Below are positions 45,440-57,725 of a DNA stretch of 64,000 nucleotides, piece by piece (position 1 is the first letter of the stretch; the number at the start of each line of letters is the position of its first letter). Where the stretch lies: positions 62,001 through 126,000 of the forward strand of contig LLCB01000011.1 of the NCBI GenBank assembly GCA_001414345.1, read 5' to 3'. This DNA is from Hymenoscyphus infarciens. Taxonomy: Eukaryota > Ascomycota > Leotiomycetes > Helotiales > Helotiaceae. Under the pieces are notes generated by a model. It saw only the letters and a program-made list of their open reading frames with translations. It had not been told where the DNA came from and searched no databases. The position numbers and the translations under genes were made by a program.

Positions 45440-45785
45440 CTACTAATATCTCTAGGCTAAGATTATAAATTACTAAGACTTATATAACTAAAAATACTAA
45501 AGATATTAATATCTAATATTTATATATAGAAGGGATTAAGGTTTAGATATTAGCTCTTATTATTTAGTATTAGCTATATTAAGTAAAACTCGGTTATTAT
45601 TATTATTAGATCTTAGTAGTTTCTAATCTTTTATATATAGATACTTATATTTAGTATAGAAGAGAGATAGTTTTTCCTTTTCTTCTATACTAGAGCCTAG
45701 TATTTATATATATTAATCTGCTCTAAACGTATACTTATATACCTCTTTAGTAGTAGTATATATTTTATACTATTATACTAGGATT
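45440..45785 (-). repeat. LTR-like repeat, family A
   Basis: This copy is especially close, in opposite orientation, to the one at 55.15-55.51 kb, including the shared AATACTAAATAATAAGAGCT segment. The two may come from one insertion lineage. Confidence 0.6.
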
Positions 45786-46728
45786 AATAAGCATTTTCTA
45801 GCCTACTTTCTAAGAGACTAAGAAACTAAGATAATATTACCTAGAAGAGAGAGTTTCTAGTAAGATATATTACGTAATAGTTATTAGCTTTCCTATCTAT
45901 TACTATTTTCTAGATCTTATTTCTCTATAAAAGCAAAGCGCTCTTTCTATTATAGATGTTCTATACTAAATAGAATCTAGTCTAATTAGAGCTCTTATTA
46001 AGAGGTTTATAAGAAAGTTTTAGATAGAGATTAGTATTAAAAAGTAATAATATTCTATAAGAGTAAAGAGCTTATAATCGATAAAGCTTAGACTTTTTTA
46101 AAGTAATTAAAATAAAATTTAGTTTTAAATTTTAAATTCAACGCTTTCTCTCGCTTCTACTCTCTTCTTCTCTCTCCTTTTTAAACGTAGATTGATTCTT
46201 CTAAGTTACTTCGAAAGTAAGGAATTTAAGAGCATATATATAGACGCGCGTATACGTGCGAGTACGCGAAGTAGTAAACTTTATCTAAAACGTCTATTTT
46301 CGTTATTTATTCTTTCAAAAGAAGCGATTTCGTAGAAGTAGAGTATTAGCGAAAAAAGAAGAGAGTAATTAGATAATTATATAACGTAAGGCTATTCCTA
46401 AATACTACCTAAATATTAAGAGTACTAACTATTTCTTAAAAGAGGATATATAATAGCTATAACTTCTATAGCCTCTTAAAGTGCTTAAAAACTATAAAGC
46501 TAGCGTCTATAGTACCTACTTCTCTTAGAAAGAGTTTAAGTACTCTTCTTAAATTCTACTTTTTAATCTTAGCTAGCTTACTTATAAGGATAAAACCTCT
46601 TGTTAGAGTATACTAGACACACCGAGGGAGTGTTCTAGATACTTATCTTGCTTTCGTAGGGTTCAACCTGGTTTCTAAAATTTACTTTTGTCTCAACACT
46701 TGGCATTCACATTATCTAAGAAGCAGAT

Positions 46729-48175
46729 ATGGACGGCTTTCCTACCTTCCCAGTTGAGGTTGCTCGCCTGATACTCCTCGAAGCTGTTCAGACACGGGGC
46801 GCTGTTCGCCTACGTTTCGTCAACCGTTTGTGGAATGTTGAGGTTGTAGAAGCGATATTCAGAAGGGGAATCCTCGACAGCTGTAACGGCGATCTATTTT
46901 GTTCTCCTTTCTGGCCGCAATACCTTCCATATAAGATATTCAGCAATGAAACACCGCGCTTTCGAAACCTCTGCGTTATACGTGAGGTGGCTAAGCGCGT
47001 GTTGATATTCCGTGGAGAGCTTGCTTCTGACGATGCTGTAAAGCAGTGTATTTCTCAATTTGCGACTCACGGAGGAGGTTGGAGCTGGGATGAGGGTTGG
47101 TCGAGTTATGTGGGTGAGCCCGTGGAAGAGGGTATGGTTATACACGACAATGACAATGATTTTAAGCGGGCGTTGCTTGTGGCTGCAATAATTACAAACG
47201 ACATGGCCCTCGTAAAGCATCAGCTTTCGCACATGTGAGACTCCCCTCATCTGCTCTCCAACCAGCGGTGTATCTATGAGGCAGAAGTTGACCCGTAAGT
47301 TTTGAATCAACGTAATGAAAGCCGAATAAACTCTAATATGGCATCTCTACAGGACTGTCATCGGTTACCCAACAGATATTGCCGCTTATTTGGGTGACAA
47401 AGAAGTATTATCCCTGTTGTTTGAAGTTATTCCAAACTCCCTTCCTGGTCTACAACTGTCTGACGCCCGTGAGGACGGTGCTGAATGTTCTACTGAAAGC
47501 AAGTTCGCAACATTTGAACTTTGTCAAGACCCGGAACCAAGGACATATTACAGTGACGATGTGATACGCATTATAGAAAGAACGTTAAGCCCTGAGATTT
47601 TTGAGTACATGGAGATCGTCTGCGGTGTGTTTATCCATGCACCCGGAACCCGGGTGCGAAAGAATATACTAATGGAGCGCCTCGAAAACTGTTTTTGCAA
47701 CGCGGTTGAGAAGGGAAATTTAGATATGATGAAGTATCTTATTAGGAGGGGTGTAGTGATTAAGGAATTCAGAATTGAAGGGGCGGGGTATTCGACCGAC
47801 GACTATGAACCAACTCATGACTTTGACAAATGCGGGTTTCTGGCGCTTACTAGTTGTGCGGCACTTGGTGGATATACTGAGGTATTACAGTATCTGCTAG
47901 AGAATGGGGCGAACATCGGCCGTAGAGCGCTTGAAGCTGCCTGTAAACATGGGAACACCGAGTGCGTGAGATTGCTACTTGAACATAGTGCTACGGATCA
48001 TTTCAAACCTTGCAGCGCCTTGCTCGAGTGTGTGAAAAGGGAGAATGAGACGGTAATACGGCAGTTGATGGCTTCTGGGATAGGCATGGACGACAATGTA
48101 AAGCAACGGATGCTAGATGTTATCGAAAAAGAGGGCTTGGTATCCATGTCTAAGATTCTCGAAGAATGCAACTAG
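46729..48175 (+). pseudogene. F-box/ankyrin repeat protein gene, possibly broken by an in-frame TGA
   Basis: The ATG at 46729 starts an F-box-like region (FPTFPVEVARLILLEAVQT; VRLRFVNRLWNVEVVEAIF). Ankyrin-type repeats follow from about residue 150 (LVAAIITNDMALVKHQL; TDIAAYLGDKEVLSLLFE; CNAVEKGNLDMMKYLIRRG; CAALGGYTEVLQYLLENGAN; LEAACKHGNTECVRLLLEHS). F-box/ankyrin proteins are usually substrate adaptors for SCF ubiquitin ligases. A 58-nt intron lies at 47295-47352. Between them the frame stays open except for TGA at 47236-47238, one C-to-T change from CGA. If the TGA is read as a residue the product is 462 residues. Alternatively, an intron from GTAAAG at 47210 to CCAACCAG at 47268 removes the stop and keeps frame. 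I cannot decide between an intact gene and a pseudogene. It stands alone beside a 7-kb RIP island. Confidence 0.6.
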
Positions 48176-49559
48176 AGGCTGTTGGAGTCCATTTTGATGC
48201 ATGTAATTATTGTTACTATGAACAGTCACTGTGTGCTGTGGATTTAAATTAACAGTTTGTTTGATAGCATAGTAAACGACCATCGCCAAAAAGTCAAGTA
48301 TCTACTATACTGCAATTGGTGTCACTCACTACTGCAAGTACTAGTCATAAAAACTCTAGTGTAAGTAAGGTTACAGCCGTCACCAAACCTAGTTTTCCTA
48401 TCATCAAACTTAGTCTGATGAAAACGTACTTTCTTGGCGCCGTGGCTTTTTTGCTTCAACTCGATCATGGGGTACAGTAGTTTGAAACCTTTTGGCAAGT
48501 GTCTTTTTTGCGTTTCGAGGGCTCTGCTACTACTCGAGTACAGAATTGTTTAGGAGCAAAGGGTATCAGCGCACAGTGCTCGAGACTCTACCTAACCCTG
48601 TTCGAGTCTCAGGGAGCTTGAGAAAGGAACCGATATTATATCAAACCCTTTAATTAAAAAAAAACACTTGCCGTCCTTTTATCCCAACCTCCCCCACAGC
48701 CTCAAAACCCCAAACTCTCCAAACTCAGCCCCCAACCCCCCAAACTCTATGTGCAACAAAAAAACGTCGATTCACCAGAACCAAACCAGATATGCCGCGG
48801 GTGGGGAATAGCACAACAATAGCGTCATCCGTGCTTGAGACAAGACGAGAGGTCCGGGAGAGATTTGGAGAAATCCGGGGACGCCATCTTCCGTATTCGT
48901 AAAAATTTATGATGTGGTGGCGTGAAGTTTATGTTGGCGAACCTTTTCGAGGATGGGACGATCATGGGTTCTGGTTCTTTTAGTGGTAGCACCAACGTCA
49001 CTTCAACTAAGCGAGGACCATCGAGAATAAAAATCGGCGGAGGAAAGTTGTCTTGAATGATGAAAGGCTGTCTAGCTGCGTACGCGGAGGTCACTAGGCT
49101 CATGTCACAAGTGGAGATAAGAGCCCGGGGAATGTTCAAGTAGTTTTTAAATTCCTAGCTATCATTCGCTCTCATCTAATTTCTCGCGCCTCCGTTTCCC
49201 CAACCTATATCCACCGGACTCCATGATCCTCTCTCAATCCTCTTCAACACAAGTCAAAGAGGGGGTATGATTTTATAAAGCTCACTATACACCGTTGAAC
49301 GCAAACAAAAAAAGCAAAAGATGGCCATCCCAGATCCCCATGAATGAATGAGCAAGACAAACAAAAAATAAACACAACGAAAAGAAGCCGGTCATGGTTG
49401 TTGAAGAGGAGGGTTTGCTGCTGATATATAAAGTCGAATACTTGAAAAATGAACCTGGCGCCTCGCTATGATAGTGTGTGTGATGTAGAAAAAGACGCAA
49501 TGCGAAATGTGAAGGAAGTAAATCATTCGACATGTCGAAGTGGAAAAAGATAAACGGGT
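48176..49559. other. Intergenic region, no supported gene
   Basis: Normal composition. A 104-codon minus-strand frame at 48825-49139 looks moderately protein-like (FIIQDNFPPPIFILDGPRLV) but begins with TTG; its first ATG is 12 codons in, and no domain is recognised. The rest probably holds the 3' flank of the phosducin-like gene. Confidence 0.45.
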
Positions 49560-50507
49560 TTATCGGATAACATTGTTCTTCTTTAATACGTTCTCTAGGG
49601 CTTTGGTATCGAAGGGTGTGTCTTCGGGTATTTGATCGATGATATAAGTGAGGTTTGCGAAGAGATCTCCTTGGTTCTTGTAGGCAAGAATTGCTGGGAC
49701 TCCGGCATTGTCAAACTCGATTTCTTCGTAATGGATTCGGACAAAGTGGATTGAAGGATTCCTGGATACAAGTGGTTGGAGGGCATCCGAGATGATTTGT
49801 GAGACTTGACACTGCAGCTTATGTTAGTAATATTACATGGGAGAGACTGGGTAAGAGCATACCTCTGAATCATAGACAAATACAACGACGACAGTTTCTC
49901 TTGTGACCTTTTCAATGGCATCCAAGTAACCTAATGCGTCGACCTCGTCGAATCGTCCGTACCGTCTAACACTTGGGCTTGTCCTTCGGGTTCGGATATC
50001 GCTTCCTTCTCTTTCTAGTTCCATTCGTCGTTGTTGTCTCCATCTCTCGATAAACTCTTCGTCCTCATCATCACTATCTTCTCCATCCTCTTTCAAGAAT
50101 GACATGGTACTTGATCGCTTATCGGCAAGAGAGGTTGATCTGCTGTTCCTATTTCTCCTTTGGCTTCCACTCCGTCTTGCCTCTTCGTAACTTCTTGCAT
50201 CGGCAATAACACCTTTGACACCAGTCGTTCGTCCATTGTCAAAGTCTCTGTGAGGAAGCTTGAGACCTCCTGAGCCGGAGCCGGGGAAACGATCAAAGGT
50301 TGGCATCCTCATGGTTTCGTCTAGTTTTTTAGATAGGTATTCGTCGTCTTCGTCTCTGTCGCTGTTCTCTCTGTCGTTTTGGTAATCTTCTCGATCTCCT
50401 GGATGTTGATTCTCTTTTTCGGAAGCAGAGGCGCGACTGACAAGATTATTGAATTCTTCTTGAGCGGGAGTTTGGGAAGCGTGTGCAGTTAAATTGCTGG
50501 TAGACAT
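49560..50507 (-). CDS. Phosducin-like protein (PhLP1/PhnA/BDM-1 type)
   Basis: Cytosolic co-chaperone; class I phosducin-like proteins work with the CCT chaperonin to fold G beta and assemble the G beta-gamma dimer. Fungal relatives are BDM-1 of Cryphonectria and PhnA of Aspergillus. Two exons, 50507-49863 and 49811-49560, split by a 51-nt intron, give 298 residues. The N-terminal half is charged and disordered, with acidic/arginine runs and an early helix (QEEFNNLVSRASASEKENQH). The C-terminal thioredoxin-like phosducin domain starts at about 190 with YGRFDEVDALGYLDAIEKVT, followed by VVVVFVYDSE, a HFVRIHYEEIEFDNAGVPAI stretch and ILAYKNQGDLFANLTYIIDQ. The usual Cys-based redox motif is absent, as in the family. 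The start is the first ATG with a good context. A G beta gene lies 11 kb away. Confidence 0.9.
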
Positions 50508-52360
50508 TTCGGAAGAAAGATTTGTGTGGCAGGGGAGCCACGAGTCTTATATTGAGAAGAAGGCGAAAAGGAGTGTTAGCCCGGGTGGAGTCAATGTGGT
50601 GGAAACGTGGTGCGTGAGCGTGGCTGCGGTCGAGCAGGGGAGGATAATAATGGAGGGACAAGGGCGCCTCGGGTTGTCTGAGATGGATGGAACGTCCTTC
50701 TGGAAGGGGGTCAGGGAACTCGTAAAGGAGAGGGAAGGGGGTGATTGGCCGGCAAGCGGAGTTTTGTTGAAGAGGGCGCTCTTGAGTCTTGACTGGGGCG
50801 TGTCTGAGATGAAGTCTAAGAGATCTTGAGGTTTGGAAAAAGGGATATCGATCGATGGTGACGATTGTCAAGGGAAGCTGCGTAGGAGGCAGAGAGTCGG
50901 TAGCTCAGGTCGGAAGACGGCGGGTGGGGTTGGAGCAAATTTGCTGTTAGCGTCGGTCTACTAGCGGTCTGGAGAAGTGAGGTACGGTGTGAGGTGTGAA
51001 GATGGAAGATGTGCCGACGCTGCTTCAAAGTTCTGTCGCCGTTTCACCTATTTCTTAGGCCAACAATTCTCATGCCTTTGCGCGGTGCGGTCACGCTGTG
51101 CGGTAGAGGAGTGCTCTTTTGCGACTGGGGTGCCCCAGACAGACAGTAGGGTCGAAGGGGTCGAGGGGGTCGAGGGAGGCTGCTGAGAAATGTGCTTGAC
51201 ACGAGGGCGCAGGGATTGTATCAACGTCAGGTCCCGAAATAGATTACAGCATTCGAGTTAGTCAATATTGCGGATCCAGACTTGAGAAATCTCGTCGAGG
51301 ACGAATGAGGACGAGTCGCTCTCCTTTTTTTGTTTCGCACGTTTGACCGCGTCCCTTAGGTGTTGTTTCCTGCACAAGTGCGCTGGTCGTGGCAATCTAG
51401 CTGATTGCAAGGTGGCGACACTCCAACTCGCCTGACTTGAAGTTGGCGGTCTGATAACGTGAAGCAACACGATGGCGGCGTGCGGCGTCGGTTTCGCATG
51501 TTCGTGATGCTGATGCTGATGCTGATGCTGATGTTGGGTCATCAAATATCTTGAGATTAGCGTTTTTCTGTGGTTGAGAAAGTCGCCTTTAGATCAGATC
51601 ATTCTCGATCTCGAAGAAGCGCGAGGATGAGGATGAGGATGAGGATCGCGATGGTTTTCTGCATGGCGTGCAGGGGTTGCCCCTTCCTAAACAAGAAACA
51701 ACTCTCATGTTCGCTGCAAATTGCCACTCTCAGAGTCTCAGCCGTACGTGTAACGGAAAACATAAACAAATCCTGATAAGATCCAACTACATCTCATGTC
51801 GCCAATATAGATACATCAACGCATTAATTCCTAACAGCCTTCCCTTCCCGCCTTGCTGCGTGCATCCTTTCCGACGACCTACATGCGCCGTATCACAACA
51901 ACAACCTATTTTCGCTGACATTCTTGTACGATGTCCCATCTCTTCATAAATAAGGACATGTGTGTACATATCGTTGTGCTCCTCATACGTTTTCTCAGCA
52001 CACCAGCCGGTCGTTTTCGCTTTCTCAAACCTCTCCCCACCGTTTCAGCTGCCTGCTTCGAGCTTCTCCGCTCCTCTCAAGTCCTTTTCCCTGCAGCCAT
52101 CAGCTGCGTCTCTCGACTCTCGAGTCTCAACAGAATCTTCCATTGTCCTTCTAGAAATAAAGGTCCGTGCAATCATGCGAGGAGGATTCGGGCATTTTTA
52201 CCTGCAGGGCGATATTTCCCGAATAAGAATAATACACGACTTTGTCAGAGATGACTCTCCAGCTCCGACGACAGGCCAGAAAACTCCAAGAGCTTGTCTT
52301 CTTCTCTCTCTGAAATTCACATCTATTCATGGAATCAACCAAATATCATTTAGCCCAAAG
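50508..52360. other. Upstream region of the phosducin-like gene, no supported gene
   Basis: Plus-strand frames such as 50494-50829 are antisense to the leader or chance frames. Microsatellites of GAT-GCT type (51505-51535) and GAGGAT type (about 51624-51650) are present. Pyrimidine-rich sequence at 51990-52140 resembles a fungal 5' leader pointing rightwards towards the unresolved coding-like stretch at 52.4 kb. Confidence 0.45.
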
Positions 52361-53165
52361 ATGAAATCTTCAACGGCAAGTCAATCGCCGGCGTTTCATG
52401 CCATCTCTGACTGACGATCCCCTCATTGAGCTCACCGGCCGATCAACAACAAGCACATCCCGAAATCTCGGTCTCCATTCCTCTTCCACCCAAAACGAAC
52501 CCCACAAGGCCAAACGCCACCAAAGGCATGACACTTTTCGGAAATTCCGACCCAACGTTTTCTGTCACTTTGCCAGATCGATCAAGAAAGAGAAAAGCCA
52601 ATCTTCGAGTGGACGTGCAAGGGTATCCTTCTCCCAACTTTCTATCTGAAGATCTCTCCCTCATGCGAAATATTGCTGTCGTCGTATTGATTTGATTTAT
52701 GACGCCTCTCCATCCATCCATCATGCGCTGCCTTCGTCATCTCCTTCCCAATCCACAATTCTCCAAAAGCCACATTGTTCTTTTCATCTTCTTTTCCTTC
52801 CCACCCCCTAGTCGGAGATCTCCCCAGATCGGGTTCATGCGAGATCCGAATCTGTGTTTTTCCCTCCCACGGTGGGTTACAACTTCTTCATCTCGTCTTC
52901 TTTTAAGCGTTCTGCGGCACAAGAGGAGATTAAACTGCTCCCCGATCTGTCGGGAATCGTCAAGCGAAGTTTGAAAATTTCGGCCGGAAGTCTCTCGGGA
53001 CGGCCATGCTTTGGGCCATGTGGCGGTGAGTTTAGGCCTTCGAATTGGGACTTTGAGGCCGTGGTTCCTTTTCCTTTCTTCTTTGAGAAATGAGGATATT
53101 GATAGTTCCTAATTCGGTGGGGGAGCTTTATGCGGAGTTGGATCTTTCGGCAGTTGTCGCGAGTA
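52361..53165 (+). pseudogene. Unresolved coding-like stretch cut off by a RIP island
   Basis: ATGs at 52361 and 53090 and several short plus-strand frames look protein-like: a Pro/Gln-rich frame from 52426 with the segment GYPSPNFLSEDLSLMRNIAV, a frame ending near 53093 with GEFRPSNWDFEAVVPFPFFF, and a frame at 53090 beginning MRILIVPNSVGELYAELDLS. They lie in different phases and I could not join them with convincing splice sites. AT-rich island DNA begins just after 53165, about where the last frame loses its protein-like character. This may be the 5' part of a gene whose remainder was lost or RIP-mutated, or only a leader region. Confidence 0.3.
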
Positions 53166-54956
53166 AGACGTTGTACTCTTTCTATTTCTTAACTCTTAAA
53201 AGCTATTAAGAATAATTATAACGAGGTCGTAAGTATATATAGAAGATAAGAGCTATTAATAATATAAGTTTTAGTCTTTTCAGCTCGTTGCTATACTAAT
53301 CCACGGCTCTTTATAAGCTACGGAGTAGATTCTAGACCTCTGTCTAAGATTATAAAGTTTTATAAAAGTCTTCTATTTACTATTATATAAGCTTTTTGTT
53401 TATCTCGTCGAGCTTTATTAGCTGTCTTATTATATATAGAATAGTTATTATATATAAACTACTCTCTAAAAGCTATTAGAGGCTTCTTTTAGTTATAAGA
53501 CGAATAAAAGTAGTCTTCTCGTATATCTTTTAGACCTATAGAACTCTTCTAATAATCTATAAAGCTCTCTCGATCCTTCTAGCTCTCTTACGGATCTATA
53601 AAGCTCTCTTGATTCTTCTAGCTCTCTTTCTAATTCTCCTAGCTCTCTTCTAGCTTTATAAAGCACTTACTCTTACTTATAACCTCTTTCTATAGCTTTA
53701 TATAGCTATTCTATTATCTATATAAGTTCTAGTCTATAAAATTTATATACTCTCTCTTCTTATAAAGAGTTATATAGATCTCTTATAATCCTAGTAGACC
53801 TTTCTCTTATAAGACGTCTCTCTACGTCTCTCTTAACGCTTTAAAGTTCTTATTACTTAGTAATCTATACTAAAACTTGTTTTTAAGTAATAACCTTTCT
53901 AACTTCTCTCTTATAAACCTTCTATCTAAGACTCCGCTCTCTTACTCTTATCTAGTCTTCTATTCTCGCTTCTTTTATAATCTCGCTTATAAAGCCTTTT
54001 TAATAACGCGTTATATTTATATAAACCTTCGTTTCTTATAAAACTAGCTCTTGCTTTTACTTATAATAGGAATCTCGTTATTATATATAGTATATAGAGT
54101 ATATAAGAGCTTATAAAGAAGTCTACTAGTTAAGAGAGAAGTTATAAATTAGCTAAATATACTTATATATAGAATACCGATCTATAATATACGCTAATAA
54201 AGAACCTCTTTATATACTATCTATATAAAGACTTATATAAGAAAGAGTTAAGACAGGTCTAGTACTAGTAGTTATATCGTAGATAAGATATTATAAGTAT
54301 AAGTATAAAAGGAACTAGAACTGAACTTATATTAGTATTCCTATATAGACCTAGTTACGTAGTAGTGTTCGTTTTTTTAAGAATTATACGAAGCTTAAAA
54401 TAGTATTATATAGATAGTTACTTTACTATAGTTCTTCGATTTTAGCTTAAAAGCGAAGCGCGGTTATAAATACGTTCTTATAATACTTAGAAATATCTCT
54501 ATTTCTCTAGGTTTTTAAATAGAATTTTATAATTAGAGCTAGTAATTATAACTAGACTTAGACGACGATACTACTAGTAATATATTAGAGAGATCTACGA
54601 TATTTATTATATTATATTAAGTGATTTAATTAATACTCGATTTCTAAAAATAACTAATAATATATTAATTATTAGCGGAAAAACAGTTAATTCGAAGAAG
54701 AATAGTTCTTCTAGTCGAGAGCTAATAGAAGACTTAGTATTAGTATTTTCAAAAAATAAAGATAATATTTTATTATAATAGTGAATTTAATGTTTTTTTT
54801 TTCTTTTTTTATCTCTTTTATTATTCTTATACTTTACGTGATTTAGTATAACGCGGTTCTAATCTTATATTTCTAGCTCTAATATAACTAAATTATTAAA
54901 TTATTATCTTATTCTTTAAACTCTACTAAAGTATATAATAATTAACGTATTTTTAA

Positions 54957-55135
54957 GTTAAAAACGCTCTAAGAAGCCTTATATTCGAAGGTGAAAACTC
55001 TACTATATATAGAGAAAAGAGATTATATAAGACTCTCTTTTTTCTATAATATATCTCTTAGATCTAGAAGAGATAGCTTCCTAGGCTTATAAATAACAGC
55101 TAGATTATAAAATAATCTCTTAACTATATCGCTCT
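54957..55135 (+). repeat. Repeat family B copy
   Basis: Closely resembles 44246-44420: the words GCTCTAAGAAGCCTTATATT and AACTCTACTATATATAGAGA and the later CTAGAAGAGATAGCTTCCTA segment keep the same order. Followed within 20 bp by a family A copy, which suggests the two belong to one element or a nested pair. Confidence 0.6.
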
Positions 55136-55149
55136 CTATTTCTACTCTA

Positions 55150-55512
55150 GAGAATTCTATAATAATACGAAATATATACGACTATAGAAGAGATAGATAG
55201 AAGTATAAGTAGTAGAATAAAGTATATAGATACTAGGCTCTAATATAAAAGAAAAGACTAAATTAGCCTTCTATTATCTTAAGTAAAAGTATCTATATAT
55301 AAAGATCGAATAATATAAAGGTTTACTAATAATAATAACTAACGTCTTTCTAATATAAGTAATACTAAATAATAAGAGCTAAAAGCTAAATATATAACTT
55401 TAAACCTTAATATCTTCTATAGATAAATATTAGATATAAATATCTTTAGTATATAAGTATTAGTAATTTTTATAAATATTAGTAATTTAAGATAACTAGC
55501 TATTATAAAGGT
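55150..55512 (+). repeat. LTR-like repeat, family A
   Basis: Plus-orientation copy with the TACTAGGCTCTAATATA marker near 55229; the best partner of the 45.44-45.79 kb copy. RIP-type transitions are abundant. Confidence 0.6.
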
Positions 55513-57725
55513 TAAAAATACTAACTAATAGCGAAGAGCGTTCTAAATATATAATAACGTATTAAATATTTAAGTAGAAGTTAAAGATATTATAGAGTAT
55601 ATTATAAGTATAAATATAATATATTATATATATAAACTAATATATATATTTTTAGGTTAAAAGCGCTCTAAGAAGCTTTATATTCAAAGATAAGAACTCT
55701 ACTATAGATCTATATATAGAAAAGAGATTATATAAGACCTTCTTTTTTCTATAATATAATACTATAGAAATTCAATAATAATTTACTTATTATCTTATAT
55801 TTAAAAAACTTTATTAAAAAATAATTATTTTAGTCTAAGTTAGCTTATAAGATAATATAAGCTAAGTTTCTTCTTTCTACTTCTACTACTTCTGTTCTTC
55901 TTTTTACTTAATTCTAGTACTAGAAAGTCTACTATAAGAGTCTTAAAAGCTAGTACTAAAAATGCTTTTAAAGAGAAGGTCTCTTAAATACGTCTACTTT
56001 ATATACGTTAAACTAAGAGCTAGTATAAGTAGTAGTATAATATACTTATTTATAATAGTAATTAGCTATTTTAGAAAGAATTTTATAAGATAGAAGTTAT
56101 TAAGAATAAAAGAGAGTAAGAGAGATTAAATAAAGAAGTCGTAAAGACGTATCTCTAGTACTTCTAAACTAGTTTAGTAGTATTATAGTTTAAAACTACT
56201 TAGATTTTAGTCTAAAATTTACTCTAAAAAAGAGTAGTTTCTAACTAGACTACTAAATACGTCTATATATAGAGTATAAGAATAACTAAAGCGATAACTA
56301 TAAGAGATTATACGTCTTATTATATATTCTTTATACTTTATTTACTAACTTTTTAAGATATTAAAGTAGATTTTTAAAAAGAAAATATAGATTCTATAAT
56401 ATTAGCTTAGTACTATAAAGCACTAGCGCTAAAACACTAAGATTTATCGATTATTATTACTTTTTTAATAATATTTATTATATTAGATAGGAATTTACGA
56501 GATTTATTATATAATATAAATTATATTCATCTAATAAATACTATATCGTCTTCTAAGTCTATATAAATTCAAAGAAGTTAATCTTTCTTATTAAGTTAAA
56601 TATATTATACGAAAAATATAAGATTTATAGAAAAAGACTTAAACTAGTTAAACTCACTTCCTCCGCGTAGACTACGTAACTAAGTTTAGATATTTTAATT
56701 CTTTTAATTCTCTAAGACTATCAAAACTAATAAGAGATCTCTTAGGTGAACTCTGCGATTATATAGCTAATAACACGATCCTAGTAACTCCTAAGCGAGA
56801 ATTTTCAGAAGGCTATTCTACTTAAGTGAGAAGAAATTGAGAAACATAAGTAATAGTTATATCTAAGCACACTAAGACTATATGTTTTAGCTAGAAGCAC
56901 TTTAATAATCCCTAGGTGTATGGAAATTCGTCTAATAGTGAAAACTAGATCTTTCTATCCTAAGCGAAAGATAAATTACAGGCAGGCTAGTAGGCAGGCA
57001 GTTATAAATCAACTGTTTGTGAAAATCTACAAAAAGAGGAAAGGTAAAAGGTGTCTTCCTTTTTAATCCAAGTAAGTTGCTCTGATTTTAGGTGTTTATC
57101 TAATCTAGAATTTTCGCTTATTCTCCGGTAATTTCCCTTCTTAAAAAAAGAGTAGTAAATAACAAATTACGAGAAGTTGTAGTTAAAGTAGTATAGCACT
57201 AGGTTATCCCTAAGATCTCTTTGCCTGTGAAGGATCTAACCTTTATTTAAGACGTAAATATTCGAGGTTATAGTAATAGAAAGTAAGTTCTCTTATAAGA
57301 AGTTATCTCGTTCAAGAGGAGATTTAATGTTCGTTAGAAATATACTACGCCTTAGAAGATAGAATTTTGTATAGAAGATCTCAACTTTAACAGGAGATTT
57401 AGTGTTCAATAGAAGATGGAGCCTTTCTTTGCCTATGCGGCATTCTGAATCTACAAAACTCCAAAAACGACTCCATCAAAGCGCAAAAGTGCGAGACTAC
57501 ATCCTTGATACTCAAGACTAAAGAGCAGTCAAGAGACCCCAAGGGGAAAAAAACTTTGGTTACATTTTAGGATAATGTAACATTACCCAATCACACCGCC
57601 ATCCCATTTTTTTCTCCCAGACTCTATCAACGAAACCCCCAATCATAACGTCTTCCCAGAAACTCCCCCGAAAACTTTACTCCGACGATCCATCCAATCA
57701 TACACAATAATACCTCAAACGAACT

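Larger units (their letters stand above)
39251..46600. repeat. Large RIP-degraded repeat island (7.3 kb)
   Basis: Continuous AT-rich DNA without any open frame of note. It is made of nested, strongly mutated repeat copies: LTR-like family A at about 41.58-41.95 (+), 42.92-43.18 (-), 43.22-43.51 (-) and 45.44-45.79 (-); family B at about 44.25-44.42 and 44.50-44.58; and segments C/D at 44.82-45.31 that recur inverted at 54.5-56.6 kb. CpA/TpG scarcity and TpA excess fit RIP. The last kilobase before the F-box/ankyrin gene is slightly less AT-rich. Confidence 0.85.
53166..57400. repeat. Large RIP-degraded repeat island (4.2 kb)
   Basis: AT-rich, stop-filled DNA with TpA excess. It contains family B copies at about 54957-55135 and 55655-55765, a family A copy at 55150-55512, and inverted counterparts of segments C (54525-54735) and D (56405-56560) of the 44.8-45.3 kb region. 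The right edge (56.7-57.4 kb) grades into less biased sequence. Confidence 0.85.

Noticed and set aside
48825..49139. 104-codon minus-strand frame
   Set aside because: Begins with TTG, no recognised domain and no clear exon partners.
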